DNA from: CAZWXH01 sp964637725
Lineage (GTDB): Bacteria > Bacillota_I > Bacilli_A > Erysipelotrichales > Coprobacillaceae
Reading direction: 5' to 3'
Length of the DNA stretch: 20,175 nucleotides
Assembly (NCBI GenBank): GCA_964637725.1
Contig: CAZWXH010000024.1
Span: 1 to 20,175, forward strand
Part shown: positions 9,056-15,540 of the stretch, piece after piece
How the letters are laid out: the number at the start of each line of letters is the position of its first letter
Numbering within the stretch: position 1 is the first letter of the stretch
Program-made: the position numbers and the translations under genes
Notes under the pieces: model-generated
Told to the model about the DNA's origin: nothing
The model's database searches: none
Seen by the model: the letters and a program-made list of their open reading frames with translations, nothing else

Positions 9056-9430
9056 TTATTTAACTTCTACGCTTGCTCCAGCAGCTTCTAATTGTTCTTT
9101 AATCTTAGCTCCTTCTTCAGCAGGAACATCTTTTTTGATTTCTGCAGGAACGTTGTCAACTATACCTTTAGCTTCAACTAATCCTAAACCAGTGATTTCT
9201 CTTACTGCTTTGATAACAGCAACTTTAGTTCCACCAACATCAGTTAATGTAACTGTAACGTTTGCAGCAGGTCCAGCTTCACCAGCATCTGCTCCTCCAG
9301 CTACTACTGCAACTGGTGCAGAAGCTGTTACGTCGAATTTTTCTTCGATTGCTTTTACTAAATCATTTAATTCTAAAATTGTAGCTTCTTCTAAATAAGC
9401 TAAGATATCTTCATGTGTTAATTTTGCCAT
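9056..9430 (-). CDS. rplL: 50S ribosomal protein L7/L12
   Basis: L7/L12 forms the flexible multi-copy stalk of the 50S subunit that recruits and activates translational GTPases. The 124-residue protein has an N-terminal dimerisation region (about 1-33), an Ala/Gly-rich hinge (about 37-55) and a C-terminal domain with VGGTKVAVIKAVREITGLGL and KGIVDNVP segments typical of the family. The ATG at 9428-9430 follows AGGAGG about 9 nt upstream. It lies 26 nt after rplJ, its binding partner, and is followed by a strong terminator. Expression is expected to follow the L10 leader upstream of rplJ. Confidence 0.98.
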   Translation of the reverse strand: MAKLTHEDILAYLEEATILELNDLVKAIEEKFDVTASAPVAVVAGGADAGEAGPAANVTVTLTDVGGTKVAVIKAVREITGLGLVEAKGIVDNVPAEIKKDVPAEEGAKIKEQLEAAGASVEVK

Positions 9431-9456
9431 TTTTCTTATCCTCCTAAGTTTTTTAA

Positions 9457-9969
9457 CTATTCAGCAGCTGTTGCTGCCCCTTCTTTTGCATCTGCAACTG
9501 CTTTAATAGCTCTTGCAAATTTACTAACTGGTGCTTGAATACATCCAAGTAACATAGAGTACATACCACTACGATTTGGAAGTTTAGCCACAGCTTGTAC
9601 TTCTTCTGCAGGTAAAAATTTACCTTCAACATAAGCCGCTTTAATTAATAAAGCTTCATGTTTTTTTGCGAACTCTGCTAATAATCTAGCAGGAGCGACC
9701 GCATCTTCTTGTCCAAAGACGATTGCATTAGGACCAACTAAATATTCATTTAATTCGTTCATGCCTTGTTGTTCTGTTGCTCTTTGAACTAATTTGTTTT
9801 TGTATACTTTCATTGAAACGTTTTCTGCTCTTAATGCAGTACGTAATTCAGTGATTTCTCCAACTGATAAACCACGATATTCAACAACAACTGTTGATTG
9901 TGCAGTTTTTAACTGATCAGCTATTTCAGCAACAACTTTTGATTTTGCTTCAATCATTTCTTTTGACAT
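9457..9969 (-). CDS. rplJ: 50S ribosomal protein L10
   Basis: L10 anchors the L7/L12 dimers to 23S rRNA at the base of the stalk and, as the L10-(L12)n complex, is known to regulate its own mRNA in bacteria. The 170-residue product begins MSKEMIEAKSK and contains VVVEYRGLSVGEITELR and the GPNAIVFG segment typical of L10, with an Ala-rich end. The ATG at 9967-9969 follows CAGGAGGTG; longer readings to 10050 would translate the RNA leader and have no family match, so I rejected them. It is preceded by an L10 leader with attenuator and followed by rplL. Confidence 0.98.
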   Translation of the reverse strand: MSKEMIEAKSKVVAEIADQLKTAQSTVVVEYRGLSVGEITELRTALRAENVSMKVYKNKLVQRATEQQGMNELNEYLVGPNAIVFGQEDAVAPARLLAEFAKKHEALLIKAAYVEGKFLPAEEVQAVAKLPNRSGMYSMLLGCIQAPVSKFARAIKAVADAKEGAATAAE

Positions 9970-10125
9970 TGTTACACCTCCTGTTTTTTTATATATGCAA
10001 CAATATATCCGATGAAAAAACTCCCACGCGTGAACGAGGGAGTTTGTCAAAGTAATTTGACAATATCACCTCGGTAACATGATTAAGGTTTCCCCGTTAC
10101 TGTCTACGGTATATTGATTGCGACT
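9970..10125 (-). ncRNA. L10 leader (autoregulatory rplJ-rplL leader RNA)
   Basis: The minus-strand RNA carries the L10-leader core: outer helix AAUAUACC (10108-10115) with GGUGAUAUU (10062-10070), the internal loop with GUAGACA opposite CGA, helix GUAAC (10096-10100) with GUUAC (10074-10078), and the apical CUUAAUC segment. Downstream is a perfect 8-bp hairpin (10044-10063), then the attenuator. CGAGG (10069-10073), part of the L10-bound core, is also complementary to CCUCG (10035-10039) in the terminator stem, so the two folds exclude each other. The known L10 leader of Firmicutes works by L10-L12-induced attenuation; the exact switch here is inferred. The leader begins just after the rplA stop; any promoter would lie in the end of rplA. 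Confidence 0.85.
10015..10044 (-). terminator. Attenuator hairpin in the L10 leader
   Basis: On the minus strand AACTCCC (10038-10044) pairs with GGGAGTT (10019-10025) across a 12-nt loop, followed by six U. It lies 45 nt before the rplJ start and should stop transcription when L10-L12 holds the leader core. Confidence 0.85.
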
Positions 10126-10141
10126 TGTTTGGGCTTCTTTA

Positions 10142-10828
10142 CTATAAAGAAGTTGATACTTTAACTGCAGGTCCCATAGTTGTTGAAATGACAACATTTT
10201 TCATATAAGTTCCTTTTGCAGCAGTTGGTTTAGATTTAATTAATAAATCATAAACTGTCTTAAAGTTATCAGTTAATTTTGCTTCATCAAATGAAGCTTT
10301 ACCGATTGGCATATGAACATTACCATCTTTATCAGTACGGTAAGTCACTTTACCAGCTTTTGTTTCTTGAACTGCTTTTGTAACATCCATTGTTACAGTT
10401 CCAGTTTTAGGGTTTGGCATTAATCCTTTAGGTCCTAAGATACGACCTAATTTTCCTAATTCAGCCATCATATCAGGTGTAGCGATCATAACTTCGAAAT
10501 CTAACCACCCTTTTTGGATATCTTCTAAGATTTCTTTTCCACCAACTACATCAGCTCCAGCAGCTTTCGCTTCTTCAACTTTAGCTCCTTGAGTTACAAC
10601 TAAAACTTTTTTAGTTGATCCTGTACCATGTGGTAACACAATAGCACCACGTAGTTGTTGTTCAGCATGTCTTGTATCTAAACCTAATTTAAATACAACA
10701 TCTACACTTGCATCAAATTTTACATTACTTGTTTTCTTTACTAAAGCAACTGCTTCATCAATTGGGTAAGCTTTACCTGGTTCAATAAGAGCAGCGGCTT
10801 CTTTAAATCTTTTTCCATGTTTAGCCAT
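10142..10828 (-). CDS. rplA: 50S ribosomal protein L1
   Basis: L1 forms the mobile stalk near the E site of the 50S subunit and helps release deacylated tRNA; in many bacteria it also represses the rplK-rplA mRNA. The 228-residue protein begins MAKHGKRFKEA and carries the signature GRILGPKGLMPNPKTGTVT near 145-165 and the MGPAVKV end typical of L1. The ATG at 10826-10828 follows AGGAG. It lies 22 nt after rplK and runs straight into the L10 leader without a terminator of its own, so some rplJ-rplL expression may come from read-through of the rplK-rplA transcript. Confidence 0.98.
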   Translation of the reverse strand: MAKHGKRFKEAAALIEPGKAYPIDEAVALVKKTSNVKFDASVDVVFKLGLDTRHAEQQLRGAIVLPHGTGSTKKVLVVTQGAKVEEAKAAGADVVGGKEILEDIQKGWLDFEVMIATPDMMAELGKLGRILGPKGLMPNPKTGTVTMDVTKAVQETKAGKVTYRTDKDGNVHMPIGKASFDEAKLTDNFKTVYDLLIKSKPTAAKGTYMKNVVISTTMGPAVKVSTSL

Positions 10829-10850
10829 TTTCTTTTCTCCTCTTCATTAC

Positions 10851-11270
10851 TTAGGCTTCTAAGCCTTCAACTTTAATACCCATATTACGAGCAGTACCTG
10901 CAACAATTTTCATTGCTCCTTCAATATCGATTGCATTTAAGTCAACCATCTTGTATTCAGCAATTTCTTTTAATTTTGCAGCTGATAAAGTTGCAACAGT
11001 TTCTTTTGAATCTGATGCTGCTTTTTTAATTCCACATGCTTTTTTAAGCATTTCTGCTGTTGGAGCAGTTTTTAAAACGAAATCAAAATCTTTATCATCA
11101 TAAATTGTCAAAACTACAGGTACAGTTTCTCCCATACGATCTCTTGTTTGATCATTGAAAGCTGTACAGAATTTTGGCATTTGAATTCCAGCACCTGCTA
11201 ATGCAGGACCTGGTTTAGCTCCCCCTGCAGGGAATTGAATCTTCATAATTCTAGCGATTTTCTTACTCAC
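10851..11270 (-). CDS. rplK: 50S ribosomal protein L11, with a shortened N-terminal proline loop
   Basis: L11 binds 23S rRNA helices 43-44 at the GTPase-associated centre, next to L10, and is needed for RelA activation in well-studied bacteria. The 139-residue protein starts at GTG (11268-11270), 8 nt after AGGAGG, giving SKKIARIMKIQ. The RNA-binding C-terminal half (LKKACGIKKAASDSKE, ending in GTARNMGIKVE) is normal. Odd: the usual segment PAGKANP-[S/A]PPV-GPALGQ reads PAGGAKP-GPALAG, so four residues, including Pro21 and Pro22 (E. coli numbers), are missing without any frameshift. In E. coli, Thermus and others this loop is the thiostrepton and micrococcin contact. It is first in a unit with rplA, behind a promoter and structured leader. 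Confidence 0.96.
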   Translation of the reverse strand: MSKKIARIMKIQFPAGGAKPGPALAGAGIQMPKFCTAFNDQTRDRMGETVPVVLTIYDDKDFDFVLKTAPTAEMLKKACGIKKAASDSKETVATLSAAKLKEIAEYKMVDLNAIDIEGAMKIVAGTARNMGIKVEGLEA

Positions 11271-11303
11271 GCGACACACCTCCTGTTTAAATTTGTCCGT
11301 GCT

Positions 11304-11333
11304 GTGGTCAAATGGACACGCTCGTCCTCCCAC
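11304..11333 (-). promoter_or_regulatory. Structured rplK leader element, probable L1 operator
   Basis: On the minus strand GTGG (11330-11333) pairs with CCAC (11304-11307), enclosing an asymmetric internal loop (GA opposite ATTTGA) and an inner GGAC/GTCC stem. Two short helices around an asymmetric loop, ahead of rplK-rplA, is what is expected of an L1-binding autoregulatory site. A second GGAC downstream, at about 11295, offers an alternative partner for GTCC. L1 binding is inferred from position and shape only. Confidence 0.5.
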
Positions 11334-11363
11334 GCATAGTAACACACATTGCGTCGATTTATT

Positions 11364-11391
11364 ATTATACATAATATTTTTGATAATGCAA
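11364..11391 (-). promoter_or_regulatory. Promoter for rplK-rplA
   Basis: On the minus strand TTGCAT (11386-11391) is followed after 16 bp by TATAAT (11364-11369). It lies between the nusG terminator and the rplK leader, giving a leader of about 85 nt. Confidence 0.7.
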
Positions 11392-11429
11392 TACTTTTCG
11401 TTGAATTTATCAAAGTTTTTTGTATTAGA

Positions 11430-11450
11430 AAAAGGCATTTCTGCCTTTTA
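11430..11450 (-). terminator. Terminator after nusG
   Basis: AAAAGGCA and TGCCTTTT form a perfect 8-bp stem closed by a GAAA tetraloop, followed by U residues, read on the minus strand. The stem begins inside the nusG TAA stop, so it ends the rpmG-secE-nusG message without spacer. Confidence 0.85.
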
Positions 11451-12008
11451 TGATAAATCTGATTTTTCTAATTGAATAAGTTCTACTTCCATTGGTGTTT
11501 CATTTCCTAAGAAATCAACCAAAACAATCGCTGTTTCTTTTTCAAAATCAATACTTTCAACTTTTCCAAGTTTACCTGCAAAAGGACCAGAAAGAACTTT
11601 AACTTCATCAGAAACTTCATAGTTGATTTCAACCAATGAAGTTTTAATACCCATTCTTTTTAAAATAGGATCAATTTCATGGTTTTGAAGTGGGAATGGT
11701 TTTGCCCCTCCCCCAGAAGAACCAATAAATCCAGTGACTCCTGAAGTATTACGAACAACGTACCATGCTTCATCAGTCATAATCATTTCAACCAAAACAT
11801 ATCCTGGGAACATATTCTTTGTTTTGTTAATCTTTTTACCATCTTTAATTTCAGTTTCTACATGTTCAGGAATTACAATATTAAATAAACAATCTTGAAG
11901 TCCCATTGTTTCAATACGCTTCTCTAAGTTTTCTTTAACTTTATTTTCATGACCTGAATATGTATTAACAACATACCAGCGTCTTCCTTCTTCATTCATT
12001 CCTGCCAT
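11448..12008 (-). CDS. nusG: Transcription termination/antitermination factor NusG
   Basis: NusG binds the RNA polymerase clamp, modulates pausing and links polymerase to Rho or the ribosome. The 186-residue protein has the NGN domain (RWYVVNTYSGHENKV at about 10-24, FPGYVLVEMIMTDEAWYVVRNTSGVTGF at about 68-95, written here with its conserved core) and a C-terminal KOW domain from about 132 (VKVLSGPFAGKLGKV). The ATG at 12006-12008 lies 1 nt after the secE stop with only a weak GGGG ribosome site, which suggests coupling; an ATG three codons later is a possible alternative start. A perfect hairpin terminator begins at its stop codon. Confidence 0.97.
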   Translation of the reverse strand: MAGMNEEGRRWYVVNTYSGHENKVKENLEKRIETMGLQDCLFNIVIPEHVETEIKDGKKINKTKNMFPGYVLVEMIMTDEAWYVVRNTSGVTGFIGSSGGGAKPFPLQNHEIDPILKRMGIKTSLVEINYEVSDEVKVLSGPFAGKLGKVESIDFEKETAIVLVDFLGNETPMEVELIQLEKSDLS

Positions 12009-12009
12009 C

Positions 12010-12198
12010 TTAGTTCATCCCCAATGCTTTCAATATTACCGCAATTACTGCATCACTTGCATAAAAATAAATTCCAAATAGTGTACAAAAAACCAATACG
12101 ACTATAGAGTTATATGCTAATTCTTTTTTTGTCAACCAATGGATATTCTTTATTTCAGAACGAATTCCTTTGAGTGAGCACCATTCTTTCATCTTCAT
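12010..12198 (-). CDS. secE: Preprotein translocase subunit SecE
   Basis: SecE is the small membrane subunit that clamps SecY in the SecYEG protein-export channel. The 62-residue protein has the cytoplasmic amphipathic helix with the family signature (EIKNIHWLTKKEL, about 15-27) and one transmembrane helix (about 30-50, VVLVFCTLFGIYFY). This single-helix form is standard in Gram-positive bacteria. The ATG at 12196-12198 follows GGAGG by 7 nt, and this site overlaps the rpmG TAG stop. The rpmG-secE-nusG order is the usual one. Confidence 0.95.
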   Translation of the reverse strand: MKMKEWCSLKGIRSEIKNIHWLTKKELAYNSIVVLVFCTLFGIYFYASDAVIAVILKALGMN

Positions 12199-12209
12199 AA
12201 GATGTCCTC

Positions 12210-12359
12210 CTATTTTGTTTCTTTATGTAGAGTGTGCTTTCCACACTTTTTACAATACTTATTCAATTCTAATCTTTCAACATTCACACGTTTGTTTTTA
12301 ACAATAGAATAATTACGTGATAAACATTCGCTACATACCAATATCACTTTTTGTTTCAT
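12210..12359 (-). CDS. rpmG: 50S ribosomal protein L33, zinc-binding (C+) form
   Basis: L33 is a small 50S protein near the tRNA E site. The 49-residue product contains two Cys pairs, CSEC (about 9-12) and CKKC (about 36-39), so it is the zinc-binding C+ type rather than the Cys-free paralogue that replaces it under zinc shortage in many Firmicutes. The family end KHTLHKETK is present. The ATG at 12357-12359 follows AAAGGAG by 8 nt; a longer reading to 12395 lacks a ribosome site and family match. It leads the rpmG-secE-nusG group. Confidence 0.95.
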   Translation of the reverse strand: MKQKVILVCSECLSRNYSIVKNKRVNVERLELNKYCKKCGKHTLHKETK

Positions 12360-12380
12360 GTCTACCACTCCTTTGTCGTT

Positions 12381-12386
12381 ATTATA
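12381..12386 (-). promoter_or_regulatory. Possible -10 element ahead of rpmG-secE-nusG
   Basis: A perfect TATAAT lies on the minus strand between the sigH-like stop and rpmG, 22 nt before the rpmG ATG. No good -35 is found at 16-18 bp; a TTGACG stands 22 bp upstream inside the sigH-like gene. It could be a weak internal promoter. Confidence 0.3.
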
Positions 12387-12397
12387 ATTTAACACAT

Positions 12398-13006
12398 TTA
12401 CTTTAACTCGTCAATGCCTTGTACTTTCTTATGATAACGATAAACTGCATTATAAACACTTTTTACAGAAATATTAAGTTTTATAGAAATCTCTATTTCA
12501 TCATAACCATAATTTTTACATTGCATCACTTCCAACTCTCTAGGTGACGCCTTTTCTTCAATACATGCCATATAATGAGTTTCTGTCTCTTTTACAAGTA
12601 AAGTTACATCCGGTTGATAACTATGCTTAGGATCTTCTATAACATCCTCATACTTCATTTGTTTATCAGTCCCAATATAATCATCAAAAGAAATCACTCT
12701 ATTTTCTTTATAAATCATTTTATTACTCTTTGTTCGTAACAATGATGAAATTCTTCTGGTTAAAGATATCTTCATATATGTTTTCAAACTAGCATTTTGA
12801 TCACTTCGATAACAAGCAACAATTTGTTGAAAATTAACCATCGCTACTTGAATATAATCATCATAATCCATTCCTTGATACACATAACAAAATGGTTTCA
12901 ACCACCTTGCTACTAACTTATAATACTTTTGATATAATAATTCACTTGCTTCATTACTACCACAATGCATTAAATACATTAATTCATCATCACTATAACG
13001 TTCCAC
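12398..13006 (-). CDS. sigH: Sigma-70 family RNA polymerase sigma factor, SigH-like
   Basis: The 202-residue protein has a sigma region 2 (about 20-95; DYDDYIQVAMVNFQQIVACY and SLTRRISSLLR carry the core-binding and -10-recognition parts) and a region 4 helix-turn-helix (about 153-194; SPRELEVMQCKNYGYDEI and SVKSVYNAVYRYHKK). Region 3 is missing, as in SigH and ECF-type factors. Its place between rlmB and rpmG matches Bacillus sigH, the sporulation/competence and stationary-phase factor, but sequence similarity as read by eye is only moderate, so the role here is inferred. The start is GTG at 13004-13006, 5 nt after AAAGGAG. No anti-sigma gene is adjacent. Confidence 0.85.
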   Translation of the reverse strand: MERYSDDELMYLMHCGSNEASELLYQKYYKLVARWLKPFCYVYQGMDYDDYIQVAMVNFQQIVACYRSDQNASLKTYMKISLTRRISSLLRTKSNKMIYKENRVISFDDYIGTDKQMKYEDVIEDPKHSYQPDVTLLVKETETHYMACIEEKASPRELEVMQCKNYGYDEIEISIKLNISVKSVYNAVYRYHKKVQGIDELK

Positions 13007-13023
13007 CGTTACTCCTTTCTACT

Positions 13024-13752
13024 TTATAAAGGATGACGAGAATTATAGACCTGATATAAGATAACGGCAGTTGCCACACTTGCGTTCAATGACGTAACAT
13101 GTCCAGTCATTGGCAAGATAACATTCATATCACAACTTTGCTTTACCAAACGAGAAATCCCTGCACCTTCAGATCCAATCACAATGACTAGCGGCATATT
13201 GTAATCAATACGGCGATAATCTTGAGATTCATTAAGTTCACAACCAACAACCCAATAACCTTTTTGTTTTAAATCTTCCAAAGTCCTTGAAAGATTTGTC
13301 ACTTGTGCAACTTTTACATGATCAATTGCTCCCGTAGAAACTTTAGCGACTGTTGGAGTTAATCCGACACTACGGTTTTTACCAATAATGACACCATCTA
13401 CTTCAACTGCATCACAAGTTCTTAAGATTGCTCCTAAATTATGTGGATCTTCTAAACCATCTAACATTAACAACAATGGTTGTTTTCCTTCTGGAATAGA
13501 AGCAATGATTTTATCTACTTCATAATAATCATATCCTTCAACTTGGGCAACAATACCTTGATGCACAACATTCCCAACCATTTCATTTAAGACACCTTTA
13601 TGAGTGACTATATTAATATTAACATTTTTCTTTTTTGCTAAAGACATTAACTTATCATCAATAACATTCTTCATCATATAAACCTGATATACTGGTTTAT
13701 CTCCTTTTAAAGATTCAAAAACTGTATTTTTTCCATATATATATTGTCTCAT
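13024..13752 (-). CDS. rlmB: 23S rRNA 2'-O-methyltransferase, SpoU/TrmH family (RlmB/YacO)
   Basis: This 242-residue SPOUT enzyme is expected to methylate the ribose of a 23S rRNA guanosine (Gm2251 in E. coli). It has an N-terminal L30e-like RNA-binding domain (about 1-75) and the three SpoU motifs: LDGLEDPHNLGAILRT (97-112, Asn105 and Arg111), VIGSEGAGISR (191-201, Glu195) and ILPMTGHVTSLNASVA (212-227, Asn223), which form the trefoil-knot SAM site. The ATG at 13750-13752 has only an AAAGGGG ribosome site. It follows mrnC after 42 nt and precedes the sigma factor by 17 nt; the rae1 (yacP) gene normally found between them in Bacillus is absent. Confidence 0.93.
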   Translation of the reverse strand: MRQYIYGKNTVFESLKGDKPVYQVYMMKNVIDDKLMSLAKKKNVNINIVTHKGVLNEMVGNVVHQGIVAQVEGYDYYEVDKIIASIPEGKQPLLLMLDGLEDPHNLGAILRTCDAVEVDGVIIGKNRSVGLTPTVAKVSTGAIDHVKVAQVTNLSRTLEDLKQKGYWVVGCELNESQDYRRIDYNMPLVIVIGSEGAGISRLVKQSCDMNVILPMTGHVTSLNASVATAVILYQVYNSRHPL

Positions 13753-13770
13753 AATTTACCCCTTTGTGCG

Positions 13771-13792
13771 TCTCAAATTTGTCTCAAATTTG
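13771..13792. repeat. Tandem 11-bp duplication in the mrnC-rlmB spacer
   Basis: TCTCAAATTTG occurs twice in direct contact (13771-13781 and 13782-13792), followed by a degenerate third unit reaching into the mrnC stop. It enlarges an otherwise compact spacer and looks like replication slippage. Confidence 0.7.
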
Positions 13793-13794
13793 TT

Positions 13795-14187
13795 TCATGA
13801 ATTTCTCAATACAAATTCTTTATATAATTCAAATATTTCTTGAATACGTTCCTCTTTTTTTAATAAATACAAATGTCCAATCAGTGCTTCAAATCCTGAA
13901 GATTGATTATGTGTAATAACACTTGTATTTTTCATTACTCTTGTGTTCTTAGCATTTCTACCACGTTTATAGATAAGAATCTCTTCTTCACTTACCCATT
14001 CATTTGTCATTGCTTCTTTCATAAATAATGCTTGTGCTTTCGCACTCACAAAACCAATAGCGGCTTTTTGTAGTAAATCAGGTTTTGTAATTTCTTGTTC
14101 AACAATAAGATATTCTCTTACATATACTTCAAATATGGCATCACCTAAATAAGCCAGCGCCAAAGCATTTATCAATTCAGGTCTCAT
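13795..14187 (-). CDS. mrnC: Mini-ribonuclease III
   Basis: Mini-III is a dimeric RNase III catalytic domain without the double-stranded RNA-binding domain; in Bacillus it matures 23S rRNA. The 130-residue protein has the signature LALAYLGDAIFEVYVREYL around the catalytic Asp16, YKRGRNAK at 73-80, and SSGFEALIGHLYL around the catalytic Glu100. The start ATG at 14185-14187 lies 1 nt after the cysS stop with AGAGGA about 10 nt upstream inside cysS, so the two genes are probably translationally coupled. Next to it is rlmB, another 23S rRNA-modifying enzyme. Confidence 0.95.
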   Translation of the reverse strand: MRPELINALALAYLGDAIFEVYVREYLIVEQEITKPDLLQKAAIGFVSAKAQALFMKEAMTNEWVSEEEILIYKRGRNAKNTRVMKNTSVITHNQSSGFEALIGHLYLLKKEERIQEIFELYKEFVLRNS

Positions 14188-14188
14188 A

Positions 14189-15526
14189 TTAAATAATTCC
14201 TCTATCTTGAAGTATCACTCTTAACTGATCAGCTTCATCAAAATTCTTATTCGCTTTTTCTTCCAACCACCTTTGATACATATCAATATCTTCATTCGAC
14301 AGTTCCTTAACATGATAAACAAATCCCATCATCTTTAACATTTCTACTAGTGTTTGATATTCCTTTGATATTAACACATCATCTTTTTCTTTAACACGCA
14401 TGACTTGATTTAATACTTTGACTTGTTCAAGTATAAGTGTTAATGCGAGTGATGTATTTAAGTCATCAGTAAGGGCATCTACCATTTGATCAACCGTTGC
14501 TTGTTTGTATTCACTATCAACAGCATGTTGAACTTGTAAATATAAAGATGTTTGTTTCATCACATTATCTACTTTTTCAACTTCCTTTTTAACATTATTT
14601 AAAACTTCTTCTGTAAAGTTTAATGGGTTACGATAATGTGTTGATAACATCAACCACTTATAAACATTACATCCCAGTTCTGCCAACAAATCTTTAGCCC
14701 ATAACACATTCCCTAAAGACTTAGACATTTTTTGATTATTAATATTAATCATTTGATTATGCATCCATACATTTGCGATAGGATGATGATGACATGCTAT
14801 CGATTGAGCAATCTCATTTTCATGATGTGGGAATTTCAAATCTTGTCCTCCCCCATGAATATCAATACGCCCATGATCAAAGATATCATTAATCATAACA
14901 ACGCATTCCGTATGCCATCCCGGTCTCCCTTGAGACCATGGACTATCAAAGCGTAATCCGTCATCTGTCTTTTTCCATAACGCAAAATCAGTAGAACTTT
15001 CTTTTTTATTAGTTTCTTCTACTCTCTCACTTGCTCCAGCAATTAAATCTTCAACCTTAATACCAGACAACATCCCATACTCTTTAATCTTAGTGACTCT
15101 AAAATAAACATCACCTTCAACCTCATAAGCATATCCTTGATCAACTAAATCTTTAATAAAATCAATAATCGGTTGCATTGTTTCAGTGACTCTAGGCGCA
15201 TATGTTGGAAATAATAAGTTTAAATCTCTTCTTACATCTTCATAAGCCTTAATATATTTATCAGTCAATTCTTTTTCACTGACACCTTCTTGTTTTGCAG
15301 CATTGATGATTTTATCATCAACATCAGTAAAGTTAGAAACAAAAGTAACCTTATAGCCTATATATTCAAAAGTTCTTCGTAAAATATCAAAAACAATCAT
15401 CGGTCTCGTATTTCCAATATGGACATAATTATAGACTGTTGGTCCACACACATAAATACTGACTTCTCCTTCTTTGATAGAAACAAATTCTTCCTTCTTA
15501 TTCGTTAATCCATTAAATATTTTCAT
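14189..15526 (-). CDS. cysS: Cysteinyl-tRNA synthetase
   Basis: CysRS attaches cysteine to tRNA-Cys. The 445-residue class I synthetase shows the HIGH motif as HIGN (36-39), the KMSKS motif at 266-270 and the family's active-site zinc ligands: Cys27 (VCGPTVYN), Cys208 (WHTECVVM) and the His and Glu of FPHHENEIAQS. The C-terminal anticodon-binding helices end DRGII. It is somewhat shorter than the usual 460-470 residues but shows no missing motif. The ATG at 15524-15526 follows AGGAGG by 5 nt. It heads cysS-mrnC-rlmB-sigH and is preceded by a T-box-like leader with its own promoter. The cysE and gltX genes that precede cysS in Bacillus are absent here. Confidence 0.97.
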   Translation of the reverse strand: MKIFNGLTNKKEEFVSIKEGEVSIYVCGPTVYNYVHIGNTRPMIVFDILRRTFEYIGYKVTFVSNFTDVDDKIINAAKQEGVSEKELTDKYIKAYEDVRRDLNLLFPTYAPRVTETMQPIIDFIKDLVDQGYAYEVEGDVYFRVTKIKEYGMLSGIKVEDLIAGASERVEETNKKESSTDFALWKKTDDGLRFDSPWSQGRPGWHTECVVMINDIFDHGRIDIHGGGQDLKFPHHENEIAQSIACHHHPIANVWMHNQMININNQKMSKSLGNVLWAKDLLAELGCNVYKWLMLSTHYRNPLNFTEEVLNNVKKEVEKVDNVMKQTSLYLQVQHAVDSEYKQATVDQMVDALTDDLNTSLALTLILEQVKVLNQVMRVKEKDDVLISKEYQTLVEMLKMMGFVYHVKELSNEDIDMYQRWLEEKANKNFDEADQLRVILQDRGII

Positions 15527-15540
15527 AACTTCCTCCTCAT

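Noticed and set aside
9045..9398. Plus-strand open frame opposite rplL
   Set aside because: Low-complexity Ala/Ser/Thr/Pro translation caused by the Ala-rich rplL codons; no ribosome site.
9970..10050. N-terminal extension of L10 into the leader
   Set aside because: This stretch folds as the L10 leader and attenuator; the family start with AGGAGG lies at 9969.
10044..10063. Perfect palindromic hairpin considered as a repressor-binding operator
   Set aside because: It lies inside the transcribed L10 leader and fits better as an RNA hairpin bridging the antiterminator; no promoter is next to it.
11271..11438. N-terminal extension of L11 through its leader
   Set aside because: The segment contains the promoter -10 and the leader helices; the GTG at 11270 has AGGAGG and the normal L11 N-terminus.
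11293..11475. 60-codon plus-strand open frame across the nusG-rplK gap
   Set aside because: It overlaps the terminator, promoter and leader of the minus-strand genes and has no recognisable product.
14189..15526. CysRS as a truncated enzyme because it is about 20 residues short
   Set aside because: All catalytic and zinc motifs are present and the C-terminus is intact; modest length variation is normal.
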